This document shows, piece by piece, positions 26,841-36,603 of a DNA stretch of 64,000 nucleotides. Where the stretch lies: NCBI RefSeq assembly GCF_023516215.1, contig NZ_CP097349.1, forward strand, positions 5,174,001-5,238,000, read 5' to 3'. Below the pieces are notes generated by a model, which saw nothing but the letters and a program-made list of their open reading frames with translations, did no database searches and was not told the origin of the DNA. Position 1 is the first letter of the stretch; each line of letters begins with the position of its first letter. The translations under genes were made by a program, and so were the position numbers. Source of the stretch: Cytobacillus pseudoceanisediminis (GTDB taxonomy: Bacteria; Bacillota; Bacilli; Bacillales; Cytobacillaceae).

Positions 26841-26873
26841 CCCGGTGTCCCATAAGGACATCGGGATTTTTTT
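26841..26873 (+). terminator. Intrinsic terminator after trxA
   Basis: CCCGGTGTCC, CATAA loop, GGACATCGGG and a T-run. Confidence 0.9.
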
Positions 26874-27083
26874 GTCATATGGGTTTTGTTGTTATGCTGC
26901 AGGTTTCCAGGCTGATATAATAAGATGGTAATAATGTGCCATCTGCATATTAGCGGCTAAATAATATTGGTTTGCTGCCAGCGCAAACAAAGTATTATAC
27001 TAGCTTTCACCCCAAAATGATTATGCCAAACAATGAATAAATTGAACTTCAATAAAAAGTTTTAACCGGGGAGGTGTAGTGCC

Positions 27084-28877
27084 ATGAATGATACGATAAA
27101 AAATAAACTGATGCTGCTTCCTGCCCAGCCGGGATGTTATTTGATGAAAGACAGGCAGGGTACCATCATATACGTGGGGAAGGCAAAAATCCTGAAAAAC
27201 CGTGTAAGATCCTATTTCACAGGCTCACATGACGGAAAAACATTAAGACTTGTTAATGAGATCGTAGATTTTGAGTACATTGTCACTTCTTCAGATATGG
27301 AAGCACTGATCCTTGAGATGAATCTGATCAAGAAATATGATCCGAAATATAATGTAATGCTGAAGGACGATAAAAGTTACCCTTTTATCAAATTGACGGC
27401 CGAACGCCATCCCCGTCTAATTACAACCAGAAAAGTAAAAAAAGACAGGGGAAAATACTTCGGACCATATCCCAATGTGCAGGCTGCCAATGAAACAAAA
27501 AAGCTGCTCGACCGAATTTATCCTCTCCGCAAATGTTCAACTCTTCCGGACAGAGTTTGCCTTTATTATCATTTAGGCCAATGTCTTGCGCCATGCGTGA
27601 AGGCCGTAGGTGAAGACCAATATAAGCAAATGACAGACGAGATTGCAAAATTCTTGAATGGCGGATACAAAGAGATTAAAAAAGACCTGACTGCAAAAAT
27701 GACAGCAGCTGCTGAAGAATTGGACTTTGAAAGGGCAAAGGAGCTTAGGGATAAAATTGCCCATATAGATGCAACAATGGAAAAGCAAAAAATGACAATG
27801 ACAGACTTTACCGACCGGGATGTATTTGGATATGCGGTTGATAAAGGATGGATGTGTGTTCAGGTATTCTTCATCAGACAGGGTAAACTCATTGAAAGAG
27901 ATGTATCAATGTTCCCTATTTATAATGAGCCGGAAGAAGAAATCTTAACTTTCCTCGGCCAGTTTTATACAAAAGCAAACCACTTTAAACCGCGAGAAAT
28001 ATTGGCACCGGATTCGGTTGATGCTGAAATGGCAGAACAGCTTCTGGATGTTAAGGTGCTAAAACCGCAGCGAGGGCAAAAAAAGGACCTGGTGAAGCTT
28101 GCTTATAAAAATGCAAAAATTGCTCTCCAGGAGAAGTTTTCTTTAATTGAGCGTGATGAAGAACGGACAATTAAGGCTGTAGAAAATCTGGGGGATCAGC
28201 TTGGAATATATACGCCTCACCGGATAGAAGCATTTGATAATTCAAATATCCAGGGAACGGACCCTGTTTCAGCCATGATCGTCTTTATTGATGGCAAACC
28301 AGAGAAAAGAGAATACCGTAAATATAAGATTAAGTCTGTTAAAGGCCCTGATGACTATGAATCCATGAGAGAAGTAGTCCGGCGCAGATATACAAGGGTA
28401 CTGAAAGAAGAGCTGCCGCTTCCGGACTTAATCATGATTGATGGGGGAAAAGGGCATGTTGAAGCTGTACGGGATGTGCTTGAAAATGAGCTCGGTCTGG
28501 ATATTCCGATTTCTGGCCTGGTGAAGGATGAAAAGCACAGGACTTCTCAGCTCTTATATGGTAATCCGCTTCAAATTATTCCACTTGCAAGGAACAGCCA
28601 GGAATTTTATCTGCTTCAGAGAATTCAGGACGAGGTTCATCGTTTTGCGATTACTTTTCATCGCCAGCTTCGCGGGAAAAATGCCTTTCAGTCTATTCTT
28701 GATGATATTCCCGGCATAGGAGAAAAACGAAAGAAACAGCTGCTGAAAGCCTTTGGATCTGTAAAGAAAATGAAAGAAGCACCAATAGAGGAGTATAGGA
28801 AAATAGGCATTCCTGAGAATGTTGCCGAGGAATTGAAGTTGAGGCTCGAGGAACAAAATGGAAATCCTAAGTCATAA
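27084..28877 (+). CDS. uvrC: Excinuclease ABC subunit C
   Basis: Makes both incisions in nucleotide excision repair with UvrB. 597 residues. The GIY-YIG domain is N-terminal ([20 protein letters not shown], about 13-32), then the UVR motif ([17 protein letters not shown]), the RNase H-like 5' nuclease ([31 protein letters not shown]) and C-terminal HhH ([18 protein letters not shown]). ATG 27084 follows GGGGAGGTG. No clear SOS box was seen upstream. Confidence 0.97.
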   Translation: MNDTIKNKLMLLPAQPGCYLMKDRQGTIIYVGKAKILKNRVRSYFTGSHDGKTLRLVNEIVDFEYIVTSSDMEALILEMNLIKKYDPKYNVMLKDDKSYPFIKLTAERHPRLITTRKVKKDRGKYFGPYPNVQAANETKKLLDRIYPLRKCSTLPDRVCLYYHLGQCLAPCVKAVGEDQYKQMTDEIAKFLNGGYKEIKKDLTAKMTAAAEELDFERAKELRDKIAHIDATMEKQKMTMTDFTDRDVFGYAVDKGWMCVQVFFIRQGKLIERDVSMFPIYNEPEEEILTFLGQFYTKANHFKPREILAPDSVDAEMAEQLLDVKVLKPQRGQKKDLVKLAYKNAKIALQEKFSLIERDEERTIKAVENLGDQLGIYTPHRIEAFDNSNIQGTDPVSAMIVFIDGKPEKREYRKYKIKSVKGPDDYESMREVVRRRYTRVLKEELPLPDLIMIDGGKGHVEAVRDVLENELGLDIPISGLVKDEKHRTSQLLYGNPLQIIPLARNSQEFYLLQRIQDEVHRFAITFHRQLRGKNAFQSILDDIPGIGEKRKKQLLKAFGSVKKMKEAPIEEYRKIGIPENVAEELKLRLEEQNGNPKS

Positions 28878-28884
28878 ATGGATA

Positions 28885-28913
28885 TAGACAGAAAATTTCA
28901 GATATGTTATACT
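28885..28913 (+). promoter_or_regulatory. Promoter of lysC leader
   Basis: TAGACA (28885-28890), a 17-base spacer, and an extended -10 TG-T-TATACT (28905-28913). It drives the lysine riboswitch transcript. Confidence 0.7.
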
Positions 28914-29004
28914 AATTCAAACTTTATATCAATATCACTTTATAGCGATAAAGCGTATGTTCATTTAGTTCAAACAAAGTTTTGGGACTATGAACCGAAT
29001 CGTT

Positions 29005-29252
29005 AAGTGAAGGTAGAGGTGCGAACTTCATCAGTAAAAGCTTGGAGAAGAATGAGCTTCCATGAAAAGCTTTGAAAGGGTACGTTCGCCGAAGTGGAGA
29101 AAATCTCATCATTTTTTCTGCTGGTTCTGCATTGAATAAATGCAGGATTGTCAGGACAATGCCGTCCTGGAGAGCTATCTCACTGTGTTTGCTCATTTTT
29201 ATACTTTGGCTGCACAGCAATGGGATAGTAAACTATTCCATTGCTTTTTTTA
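29005..29252 (+). promoter_or_regulatory. Lysine riboswitch (L-box) with terminator
   Basis: The conserved core is clear: AGGTAGAGGTGCGAACTTCA (29011-29030), CATCAGTAAAAGCTTGGAG, GAAAGGGTACGTTCGCCGAAG, and GGAGAGCTATCTCACTGTG near the P1 closing side. It is followed by an intrinsic terminator (AGCAATGGGATAG / CTATTCCATTGC and T-run, 29216-29251). Lysine binding should favour termination and switch off lysC. Confidence 0.93.
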
Positions 29253-29375
29253 TTGCCCAAAAGGGTATTTTAGAGTTAAGGCCATTGTCAAATACAGCAG
29301 AGTGAACTGATATGCTTCACTTACATAGGACGGCAAATCACAAAATTACTATTTCTTTAGAAAGAAGGGAAAGCT

Positions 29376-30602
29376 GTGGGAATCATTGTGCAGAAATTCG
29401 GGGCACCTCCGTGGGGACTGTAGACAGAATTCAAAATGTTGCCAATCGGGTAATTGAAGAAAAAATCGGGGAAATGATGTTGTTGTAGTTGTTTCGGCAA
29501 TGGGCAAAACAACTGATCAGCTGGTTGGCATGGCAAGGGAGATTTCCCCTCACCTGATAAAAGGGAAATGGACATGCTGCTTACAACCGGCGAACAGGTG
29601 ACCATCTCTTTATTGGCAATGGCTTTAAATGCGAAAGGGCATCCCGCCGTTTCTTTTACAGGGTGGCAGGCAGGCATTAAAACAGAAGCAGTCCATGGCA
29701 ATGCGAGGATAGTGAATATTGATCCAGGTACCATTAAGGGTGAATTAAACCAGGGGAAAATTGTAATTGTGGCAGGCTTCCAGGGGATGACTGAAGATGG
29801 TTCCATCACCACACTTGGCCGGGGCGGATCTGATACAACGGCTGTTGCACTGGCTGCAGCACTTAAAGCTGATAAATGTGATATTTATACTGATGTAACC
29901 GGGGTATTTACATCAGATCCCCGCTTTATAAAGAATGCCAGAAAATTATATTCTGTTTCCTATGATGAAATGCTTGAACTGGCCAATTTGGGGGCAGGTG
30001 TGCTCCATCCAAGAGCAGTCGAATTTGCGAAAAATTATGGACTTCCCCTTGAAGTGCGTTCAAGCCTTGAGAAGGAAGCCGGAACAATCATTGAGGAGGA
30101 AGTAAAAATGGAACAAAACTTAGTCGTGCGCGGTGTGGCATTTGAGGATGATATAACAAGGGTGACGATTCTTGGTCTTCCTAATTCAATGACTGGATTG
30201 TCTACTATTTTCTCGGCGCTTGCCAAAAATCGCATTAACGTTGATATCATTATCCAGAGCATGACAGAGGCTCAGACGACAAACCTTTCATTTTCAATAA
30301 AGAATGAAGATCTCACAGATACAGTAAAAGTGCTGGAAAAGCATAGAGAACAATTAAATTATGACAGAATTGAATGGGAATCGGGCCTTGCTAAGGTTTC
30401 GATTGTTGGCTCAGGCATGATTTCCAATCCGGGTGTGGCTGCAGAAATGTTCGAAGTGCTTTCCGCGAATGAAATAACGGTGAAAATGGTAAGCACATCA
30501 GAAATTAAAGTATCGGCGGTTGTTGAAAACAGCAAAATGATTGATGCAGTTGATGCTTTGCATGATGCATTCAATCTGTCGGTTTCTCCGGTTAAGGCTT
30601 AA
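29376..30602 (+). CDS. lysC: Lysine-sensitive aspartokinase, interrupted by three one-base deletions
   Basis: Phosphorylates aspartate, the first step to lysine, threonine, methionine and diaminopimelate. The GTG start at 29376 begins [14 protein letters not shown] once one G is added at 29400-29403. One A at 29460-29465 and one C at 29546-29549 restore [20 protein letters not shown] and [20 protein letters not shown]. After that the frame is intact to 30602, giving 409 residues, normal length. The kinase core ([16 protein letters not shown]) and two ACT domains ([29 protein letters not shown]) are complete. Three missing bases return to the same frame, which supports errors, not decay. Regulated by the upstream lysine riboswitch. 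Confidence 0.93.
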
Positions 30603-30615
30603 TTCCAGGAATATC

Positions 30616-30652
30616 AAACAATAAGCTATCAAAATTGATAGCTTATTGTTTG
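30616..30652. terminator. Bidirectional terminator between lysC and yslB
   Basis: CAATAAGCTATC, loop, GATAGCTTATTG with flanking A/T runs, between converging genes. Confidence 0.8.
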
Positions 30653-30663
30653 TACATATGATA

Positions 30664-31115
30664 TTACTCAGCAGGATCCTTTTTATCCCACTTCACTGTA
30701 ATAAGGATTTTGCCAGTTTTTTTGCGGGGATGTTCGAATGCCTCACAAATGACTTCTTTTTGAAGTTCAATCTGCTGGGCTATAAATCCGGCCTCAAGCT
30801 GAAAGGTGCAGTTATGATTTTTTTGCAGCGGTCTGTAATCAGCTGGCTGGATAATTCCATTTCAATTTCATTTTTCGATTCGTTTGCGATGGAAAGATTT
30901 CCCCAGCCGGCGTTTATAAAAAACTCGGCAATCTGGCCGGCTGTTTCCAGAGGATACATGCGTGCGATCCTTTTGCCTGCCCAATATAAAATTTCCGGTG
31001 CTTCATTTCCCAAAAGGTCATGCAGCAGCACTTCCCGGATTAGTTCATAGCCAAAAACCGGAACTGACTGTATGTGATCTTCATTAGTGGATTTCGCAGA
31101 TGCTAATTCGCTCAA
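30664..31115 (-). CDS. yslB: DUF2507 protein YslB, interrupted by a one-base deletion
   Basis: The TTG start at 31115 has GAGGGGA upstream on the minus strand. The N-terminal part reads FGYELIREVLLHDLLG and EILYWAGKRIARMYPLE, the YslB/V4R-like core. The frame breaks at the seven-base run 30818-30824. Adding one base gives NHNCTFQLEAGFIAQQIELQ and a normal C-terminus VKWDKKDPAE ending at 30664, about 150 residues. Function is not known. It is placed between lysC and sdhCAB as in B. subtilis. Confidence 0.82.
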
Positions 31116-31362
31116 TAGTCTCCCCTCTTTCTATGATTCTATTATATACAATATGCTGAGAGAGTTAATATCAATTCGGGAAAAAATAGAACGATTTGCA
31201 TAGAAATAATTACTATTCCAGTATACTGGAGAGCAGCAACTGGGTCATATTGAACTGCAAAATAATATATGTTTTTTAGCCGCTAATATTTTTTAAAAAT
31301 TTTATTAATATGGAACATTTTATGTATCCGTTTTCTTGACGCTCTATTATCTTGGGAGTAAA

Positions 31363-31419
31363 ATGGACATGTCACATAATTGTAAGAAAATGAATAACAT
31401 TTTCGAGATGATGTCCTGA
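31363..31419 (+). CDS. Possible 18-codon leader peptide upstream of sdhC
   Basis: ATG 31363 follows GGGAG at a short spacing (4 bases) and encodes MDMSHNCKKMNNIFEMMS. Its TGA (31417-31419) falls inside the 5' arm of the terminator hairpin at 31408-31443. This is the geometry expected of translation-coupled attenuation. No known family. It may be chance. Confidence 0.3.
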   Translation: MDMSHNCKKMNNIFEMMS

Positions 31420-31443
31420 GCGGGGGCTCAGCATCATTTTTTT
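31408..31443 (+). terminator. Intrinsic terminator in the sdhCAB leader
   Basis: ATGATG-TC-CTGAGC, a loop of G, GCTCAG-CATCAT and seven T. It ends 19 bases before the sdhC start codon, and no + strand gene precedes it, so it is a candidate attenuator. Confidence 0.65.
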
Positions 31444-31462
31444 AAAATCAGGGGGAAAGTTT

Positions 31463-32070
31463 ATGGCAGGTAATCGTGAGTTTTTTAATCGCAGATTGCA
31501 TTCATTACTTGGGGTTATACCGGTTGGTTTGTTTTTGGTGCAGCACCTTGTAGTGAACCATTTTGCAACAGGGGAGAGGAATCTTTTAATAATGCAGCGC
31601 ATTTCATGGAAAGTCTTCCATTCAGAATATTCCTTGAAACGTTTGTAATCTATCTACCTTTGCTGTTCCACGCAATCTATGGACTTTATATTGCTTTTAC
31701 TGCAAAAAATAACGCAAGCAGGTATGGATACTTCCGAAACTGGATGTTTATGCTGCAGCGTGTTTCAGGTGTCATTACACTGGTTTTTGTTGCATGGCAT
31801 GTTTGGGAAACACGTGTACAGGCTGCCTTTGGAGCAGATGTTAACTTTCAGATGATGGAGAACATCCTATCTAATCCATTTATGTTCTGGTTCTATATTA
31901 TTGGAGTCATTTCTGCAATTTTCCACTTTGCTAATGGGCTTTGGTCATTCCTTGTCAGCTGGGGAATTACAGTATCTCCTCGTTCACAGGTTATTTCCAC
32001 GTATGTAACGATCGGAATATTCATTGCACTATCTATTGTTGGTGTACGTGCTCTAACAGCATTCATTTAA
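31463..32070 (+). CDS. sdhC: Succinate dehydrogenase cytochrome b558 subunit, interrupted by a one-base deletion
   Basis: Membrane anchor of complex II, with five transmembrane helices and two hemes. MAGNREFFNRRLHSLLGVIP and VGLFLVQHLVVNHFATG are read from ATG 31463. Adding one G to the run at 31571-31574 joins ESFNNAAHFMESLPFRI and continues through LLFHAIYGLYIAF, MFMLQRVSGVITLVFVAWHV and IFHFANGLWSF to 32070, 202 residues, as in B. subtilis. The heme-ligand histidines in these segments are present. The SD is AGGGGGAAAG. First gene of sdhCAB. Confidence 0.92.
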
Positions 32071-32153
32071 AAGACAATAAAAGACTATTAGACTTCGGAT
32101 TTATAACGTGCCAATAATATTGCAGCTTTGAGAAGCAGTCTGGCTTTAAGCGC

Positions 32154-32178
32154 GATAGGCAGGCGCTCTGCGCTTTTC
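32154..32178 (+). repeat. Right-end fragment of family A
   Basis: GATAGGCAGGCGCTCTGCGCTTTTC matches the right end of family A only. It lies in the 141-base gap between sdhC and sdhA, inside the operon. Confidence 0.5.
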
Positions 32179-32211
32179 TAAGTTGTACTAGTAATTAGGG
32201 AGTGAGTCACT

Positions 32212-33972
32212 ATGGGTAAAGGAAAGGTTATAGTTGTCGGCGGCGGATTAGCCGGTTTAATGGCGACAATTAAAGTTGCAGAATCAGGGACTCCGGTTGA
32301 ATTATTTTCTTTAGTGCCGGTTAAACGTTCTCACTCTGTTTGTGCCCAGGGCGGCATCAACGGAGCAGTAAATACAAAAGGGGAAGGCGATTCTCCTTGG
32401 ATTCATTTTGACGATACAATTTATGGCGGAGACTTCCTGGCAAACCAGCCGCCTGTTAAAGCGATGGCAGAGGCAGCACCAGGAATTATTCACTTATTTG
32501 ACCGTATGGGTGTTATGTTCAACCGTACCCCTGAAGGGCTGCTTGACTTCCGCCGCTTTGGCGGTACACAGCATCACCGTACAGCATTCGCTGGTGCTAC
32601 GACAGGTCAGCAGCTTCTTTACGCGATGGACGAGCAGGTCCGCCGCCATGAAGTTGCAGGCTTAGTAACAAAGTACGAAGGCTGGGAATTCCTAGGGGTA
32701 GTAATCGACGATGATGGAGCTTGTAAGGGTGTCGTTGCCCAGAACCTGACTTCTATGGAGATCAAGTCTTTTGCTGCTGACGCCGTTATTATGGCATCCG
32801 GCGGACCTGGAATTATCTTCGGGAAATCCACTAACTCTGTTATTAACACAGGCTCAGCTGCCTCGATTGTTTATCAGCAGGGTGCTTATTATGCAAATGG
32901 AGAATTTATTCAAATTCATCCAACCGCTATTCCGGGAGACGATAAGCTTCGTCTAATGAGTGAATCTGCGCGTGGTGAAGGCGGACGAGTTTGGACATAT
33001 AAAGATGGCAAACCATGGTATTTCCTTGAAGAGAAATATCCTGCTTATGGAAACCTGGTGCCTCGTGATATTGCAACCCGTGAAATTTTTGACGTGTGTG
33101 TTAACCAGAAGCTTGGCATTAATGGGGAAAACATGGTCTATCTTGATCTTTCCCATAAAGATCCTAAAGAGCTTGATATTAAGCTTGGCGGAATTATTGA
33201 AATCTATGAAAAATTCCAGGGTGAAGACCCGCGTAAAGTGCCAATGAAAATCTTCCCTGCTGTCCACTATTCAATGGGCGGACTATGGGTGGACTATGAT
33301 CAGATGACGAATATTCCTGGCCTATTTGCTGCAGGTGAATGTGATTATTCACAGCATGGTGCCAACCGTCTGGGTGCAAACTCCCTTCTATCAGCCATTT
33401 ACGGCGGTATGGTAGCAGGTCCGAATGCTGTCAAATATATCAGCGGCCTTGATAAGAGTGCTGAAGATCTGCCATCATCATTATTTGACCGCCACGTAAA
33501 ACAGGAAGAAGAAAAATGGAATAATATTATGTCTCTTGATGGCACAGAGAATGCATATGTCCTTCATAAAGAGCTTGGTGAATGGATGACAGATAATGTA
33601 ACGGTTGTACGCCACAATGACAGGCTTTTGAAAACAGATGAAAAAATTGTTGAACTTATGGAGCGCTATAAAAACATCAATATTAATGACACTGCGAAGT
33701 GGAGCAATCAGGGTGCAAGCTTTACCCGCCAATTGCAGAATATGCTTCAATTGGCTCGTGTTATTACAATTGGTGCATACAACCGTAATGAAAGCCGCGG
33801 TGCACACTATAAGCCGGATTTCCCAGAGCGTAACGATGAGGAATTCATGAAAACAACAATGGCGAAGTTTGTTGATGCAAATTCCGCTCCTGCATTCCAT
33901 TACGAAGACATTGATGTAAGCTTAATAAAACCGCGTAAGCGTGACTATTCTAAAAAGAAAGGGGAGAATTAA
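32212..33972 (+). CDS. sdhA: Succinate dehydrogenase flavoprotein subunit
   Basis: 586 residues. The FAD-binding N-terminus is VIVVGGGLAGLMATIKVAES, followed by the covalent-FAD region HSVCAQGGINGAVN, the substrate site HPTAIPG...RGEGG and the active-site arginine region (SMGGLWVDYDQ, HGANRLGANSLLS). It oxidises succinate to fumarate in the TCA cycle on the inner membrane face. It is 3 bases upstream of sdhB. Confidence 0.97.
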   Translation: MGKGKVIVVGGGLAGLMATIKVAESGTPVELFSLVPVKRSHSVCAQGGINGAVNTKGEGDSPWIHFDDTIYGGDFLANQPPVKAMAEAAPGIIHLFDRMGVMFNRTPEGLLDFRRFGGTQHHRTAFAGATTGQQLLYAMDEQVRRHEVAGLVTKYEGWEFLGVVIDDDGACKGVVAQNLTSMEIKSFAADAVIMASGGPGIIFGKSTNSVINTGSAASIVYQQGAYYANGEFIQIHPTAIPGDDKLRLMSESARGEGGRVWTYKDGKPWYFLEEKYPAYGNLVPRDIATREIFDVCVNQKLGINGENMVYLDLSHKDPKELDIKLGGIIEIYEKFQGEDPRKVPMKIFPAVHYSMGGLWVDYDQMTNIPGLFAAGECDYSQHGANRLGANSLLSAIYGGMVAGPNAVKYISGLDKSAEDLPSSLFDRHVKQEEEKWNNIMSLDGTENAYVLHKELGEWMTDNVTVVRHNDRLLKTDEKIVELMERYKNININDTAKWSNQGASFTRQLQNMLQLARVITIGAYNRNESRGAHYKPDFPERNDEEFMKTTMAKFVDANSAPAFHYEDIDVSLIKPRKRDYSKKKGEN

Positions 33973-33975
33973 TCC

Positions 33976-34743
33976 ATGCAAGAAACAAAAACTAAAACAG
34001 TCCGTTTTGTAATCAGCCGCCAGGATACTCCTGATTCAGCCCCTTATCAGGAAGAGTTTGAAATAGATTACCGTCCAAATATGAATGTTATTTCTGCCCT
34101 TATGGAAATTCGCCGTAATCCGGTCAACGTGAAGGGTGAACATACTACTCCAATCGCATGGGATATGAACTGTCTTGAAGAAGTCTGCGGTGCATGTTCA
34201 ATGATTATTAATGGAAAGCCCCGCCAGTCCTGCACGGCTCTTGTAGATCAGCTGGAACAGCCGATCCGTCTTGAGCCGATGCGCACGTTCCCTGTAGTCC
34301 GTGACCTGCAGGTAGACAGAAGCCGTATGTTTGACTCCTTGAAAAAGGTTAAAGCGTGGATTCCAATCGATGGTACTTATGATTTGGGACCAGGACCGCG
34401 TATGCCTGAGAGAAAGCGCCAATGGGCATATGAATTGTCAAAGTGCATGACATGCGGTGTTTGTCTGGAAGCATGCCCGAATGTAAACAGCAAATCTGAC
34501 TTTATTGGGCCAGCTCCTTTATCACAGGTTCGTTTGTTCAATGCTCACCCAACTGGTGAAATGAATAAAGCAGAACGCCTGGAGCAAATTATGGGTGATG
34601 GCGGACTAGCCAACTGCGGAAACTCTCAAAACTGCGTACAGTCCTGCCCGAAAGGCATTCCTTTAACAACATCCATTGCGGCACTTAACCGCGATACAAC
34701 ATTCCAGTCTTTCAAAAACTTCTTTGGAAGCGATCAGATCTAA
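33976..34743 (+). CDS. sdhB: Succinate dehydrogenase iron-sulfur subunit
   Basis: 255 residues. The [2Fe-2S] ligands are in CLEEVCGACSMIINGKPRQSC-type sequence (about 57-77, Cys at four positions). The [4Fe-4S]/[3Fe-4S] ligands are in SKCMTCGVCLEACPNV and CGNSQNCVQSCPKGIP. It relays electrons from FAD to menaquinone through SdhC. It is closed by the terminator at 34751. Confidence 0.97.
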   Translation: MQETKTKTVRFVISRQDTPDSAPYQEEFEIDYRPNMNVISALMEIRRNPVNVKGEHTTPIAWDMNCLEEVCGACSMIINGKPRQSCTALVDQLEQPIRLEPMRTFPVVRDLQVDRSRMFDSLKKVKAWIPIDGTYDLGPGPRMPERKRQWAYELSKCMTCGVCLEACPNVNSKSDFIGPAPLSQVRLFNAHPTGEMNKAERLEQIMGDGGLANCGNSQNCVQSCPKGIPLTTSIAALNRDTTFQSFKNFFGSDQI

Positions 34744-34750
34744 ACATCTT

Positions 34751-34785
34751 AAAACCCCTTTCCTTTTTGGAGAGGGGTTTTTTTA
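34751..34785 (+). terminator. Intrinsic terminator after sdhB
   Basis: AAAACCCCTTTCC, loop, GGAGAGGGGTTTT and a T-run. Confidence 0.9.
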
Positions 34786-34817
34786 GGTTTCTTTGAGCAG
34801 CTAATTAAATTTAACCA

Positions 34818-35006
34818 CTGAGCTGAGTGGAGTGGAAGGCGCGAGATCCTCGAAAATGCATGGCATTTTCTTCATGCGGTGTGGATTCAAGGAAGTTTAT
34901 TCAACGTCCTTCGCAAGTAGCGTACCATGGGAGGGCCGCAGACGCGAAGCGTCGGCAGCCCCGTGGGAAAGCTTGATTACCAGCAACGGAAAATCAACGG
35001 GCAGAA
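34818..35006 (+). repeat. Family B element
   Basis: It starts CTGAGCTGAGTGGAGTGGAA and ends GGAAAATCAACGGGCAGAA. It shares with the 15363 copy the hairpin AAAATGCATGGCATTTT preceded by GATCCTCG, and the GC block GCCGCAGACGCGAAGCGTCGG. It accounts for most of the 396-base gap between sdhB and ysmA. Confidence 0.75.
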
Positions 35007-35083
35007 TTAATTTTCCATAAATTTGATTAGAGGCACAATATTTTAACACATGCTGAAAGGTTTTCAAATAATTCCAAAAATAC

Positions 35084-35117
35084 TATAATGAAATATAACA
35101 GAGTGAGCGCTCATTCA
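35084..35117 (+). promoter_or_regulatory. -10 box and FadR-like operator of ysmA
   Basis: TATAAT (35084-35089) is followed by AGAGTGAGCGCTCATTCA (35100-35117). The right half TCATTCA is identical to the FadR operator half-site; the left half is partly matched (GA.TGA). The central TGAGCGCTCA is a perfect palindrome. The downstream gene is an acyl-CoA thioesterase, which fits lipid control. Confidence 0.5.
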
Positions 35118-35139
35118 TTAATAGCCGGGAGGAACTGCC

Positions 35140-35604
35140 ATGAAAAAATTGAGCTATATTGACGATTTTAAAAAATGGGAAGAAGAATTCATTTTCTTCC
35201 ATCCAGTAAAAGTCAGATTTTCTGAAACAGATATGTTTGGACATTTGAACAATACCGTTCCATTCACATATTATGAAGAAGCACGGATAGAATTTTTCAA
35301 AAGCAAAGGCTTTATGCAGGACTGGGTAAAACATAATAATGAAACCATACCAGTCGTAGCAGACCTCCAATGCGATTTTATCTGCCAGGTTTTCTTTGAT
35401 GAAGAGATACAAATTTATGTAAAAGCTGCTTCGATAGGTAATTCTTCTGTTGATCTTCATTATATGGGCAAGAAATCAGACGGTTCAGTTTGCTTCACCG
35501 GCAGGGGCACGATGGTGCAGATATCAAAGGTGACAGGCAAGGGTGTGCCTTGGACCGCAGAGATGAAAGAAATGCTGAAAAGCGGGGTTAAAGTACGAGC
35601 CTAG
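35140..35604 (+). CDS. ysmA: Acyl-CoA thioesterase family protein YsmA (4HBT fold)
   Basis: 154 residues with the 4-hydroxybenzoyl-CoA thioesterase signature VRFSETDMFGHLNNTVPFTYYEEARIEFF (first part near residue 25, catalytic Asp in the ETDMFGHLNN loop). It probably hydrolyses acyl-CoA; the chain length is unknown. ATG 35140 follows GGGAGGAA. B. subtilis has ysmA between sdhB and gerE. The operator-like palindrome upstream suggests fatty-acid control. Confidence 0.82.
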   Translation: MKKLSYIDDFKKWEEEFIFFHPVKVRFSETDMFGHLNNTVPFTYYEEARIEFFKSKGFMQDWVKHNNETIPVVADLQCDFICQVFFDEEIQIYVKAASIGNSSVDLHYMGKKSDGSVCFTGRGTMVQISKVTGKGVPWTAEMKEMLKSGVKVRA

Positions 35605-35657
35605 CGGCACAAATGGCACATTTTTGAAAATAACTTTCTCCTTTCACTAAATATAGT

Positions 35658-35686
35658 CACTTCGGCTGTTTTGCTGACATATGATA
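35658..35686 (+). promoter_or_regulatory. Candidate SigK promoter of gerE
   Basis: CATATGATA (35678-35686) fits the SigK -10 CATANNNTA, with CAC at 35658-35660 as a -35 candidate 17 bases upstream. gerE is a known SigK target. Confidence 0.5.
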
Positions 35687-35751
35687 TGGTGACTAAATAT
35701 ATACCCATCCCGCGGTTCATAGCTGGCGAAAGGCAAGGAGGGTTACAATAC

Positions 35752-35976
35752 TTGAAGGAGAATGAATATACTCACAAGCCGTTACTCACCAAACGAGAAA
35801 GAGAAGTATTCGAATTGTTAGTACAAGATAAAACAACAAGGGAAATCGCTGGTGAATTGTTTATAAGTGAAAAAACGGTTCGGAACCACATTTCCAATGC
35901 CATGCAAAAGCTTGGTGTAAAGGGGCGATCACAAGCTGTTGTAGAGCTCCTTCGAATGGGAGAGCTAGAACTTTAA
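35752..35976 (+). CDS. gerE: Spore germination/coat regulator GerE
   Basis: 74 residues from TTG 35752, which has AAGGAGGG upstream; the ATG at 35671 lies before the SD and overlaps the promoter. LLTKREREVFELLVQDKTTR and SEKTVRNHISNAMQKLGVKG form the LuxR-type helix-turn-helix that makes up the whole protein. GerE acts late in the mother cell, with SigK RNA polymerase, on coat genes. It is followed by a weak hairpin (ACCGGCT/AGCCGGT, 35982-36007). Confidence 0.95.
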   Translation: MKENEYTHKPLLTKREREVFELLVQDKTTREIAGELFISEKTVRNHISNAMQKLGVKGRSQAVVELLRMGELEL

Positions 35977-36134
35977 TTTAGACCGGCTATCCTTCTGGGA
36001 AGCCGGTTATCACATTTATAAAGGGGTTTTTCATTATTGGTTTTATTTCTATCTTGAAATTTATACGGAAAAAGGTGAAAATAAATGCACAAGGGCAGAA
36101 AACGTCGTATAAGCTTAAATGGGAGTGTTTAAGA

Positions 36135-36593
36135 ATGAAGCTTGAAGATCCTAAAACAAATGAAATAAATGATGTTGTAGCTGAAATTGAGAAAGACTTA
36201 AGATACATATCCGGCATTATCAAGCAGAAGGGAAGGGAAATTCTAAGTGATTTCACCATTACCCCTCCTCAGTTTGTTGCATTGCAATGGCTTTTTGAAG
36301 AAGGCGATATGACCATCGGTGAGCTATCAAACAAAATGTATCTTGCATGCAGCACGACAACAGATCTTGTTGACCGAATGGAGAAAAACACCCTTGTGAA
36401 GAGGGTTAAAGACCCAAATGACCGAAGAGTGGTCAGGATCCACCTGCTTGAAGAAGGAGAACGGATTATTGAAGAAGTTATAAAAAAACGCCAGGATTAT
36501 CTAAAAGAAGTTTTAAAAAATTCTTCACATAATGAGGTCTTGTTCCTAAAAGATAACTTAATGAAATTACACCATGATATGCGAGGAGAATGA
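36135..36593 (+). CDS. ysmB: MarR-family transcriptional regulator YsmB
   Basis: 152 residues from ATG 36135 (GGGAGTG 7 bases upstream). The winged helix reads [20 protein letters not shown], then [20 protein letters not shown] and [16 protein letters not shown], the MarR wing. The regulated genes and ligand are unknown. It is 10 bases from racE and probably co-transcribed. The earlier in-frame start at 36054 lacks an SD and adds basic low-complexity residues. Confidence 0.87.
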   Translation: MKLEDPKTNEINDVVAEIEKDLRYISGIIKQKGREILSDFTITPPQFVALQWLFEEGDMTIGELSNKMYLACSTTTDLVDRMEKNTLVKRVKDPNDRRVVRIHLLEEGERIIEEVIKKRQDYLKEVLKNSSHNEVLFLKDNLMKLHHDMRGE

Positions 36594-36603
36594 GGCGGTA
36601 CTT

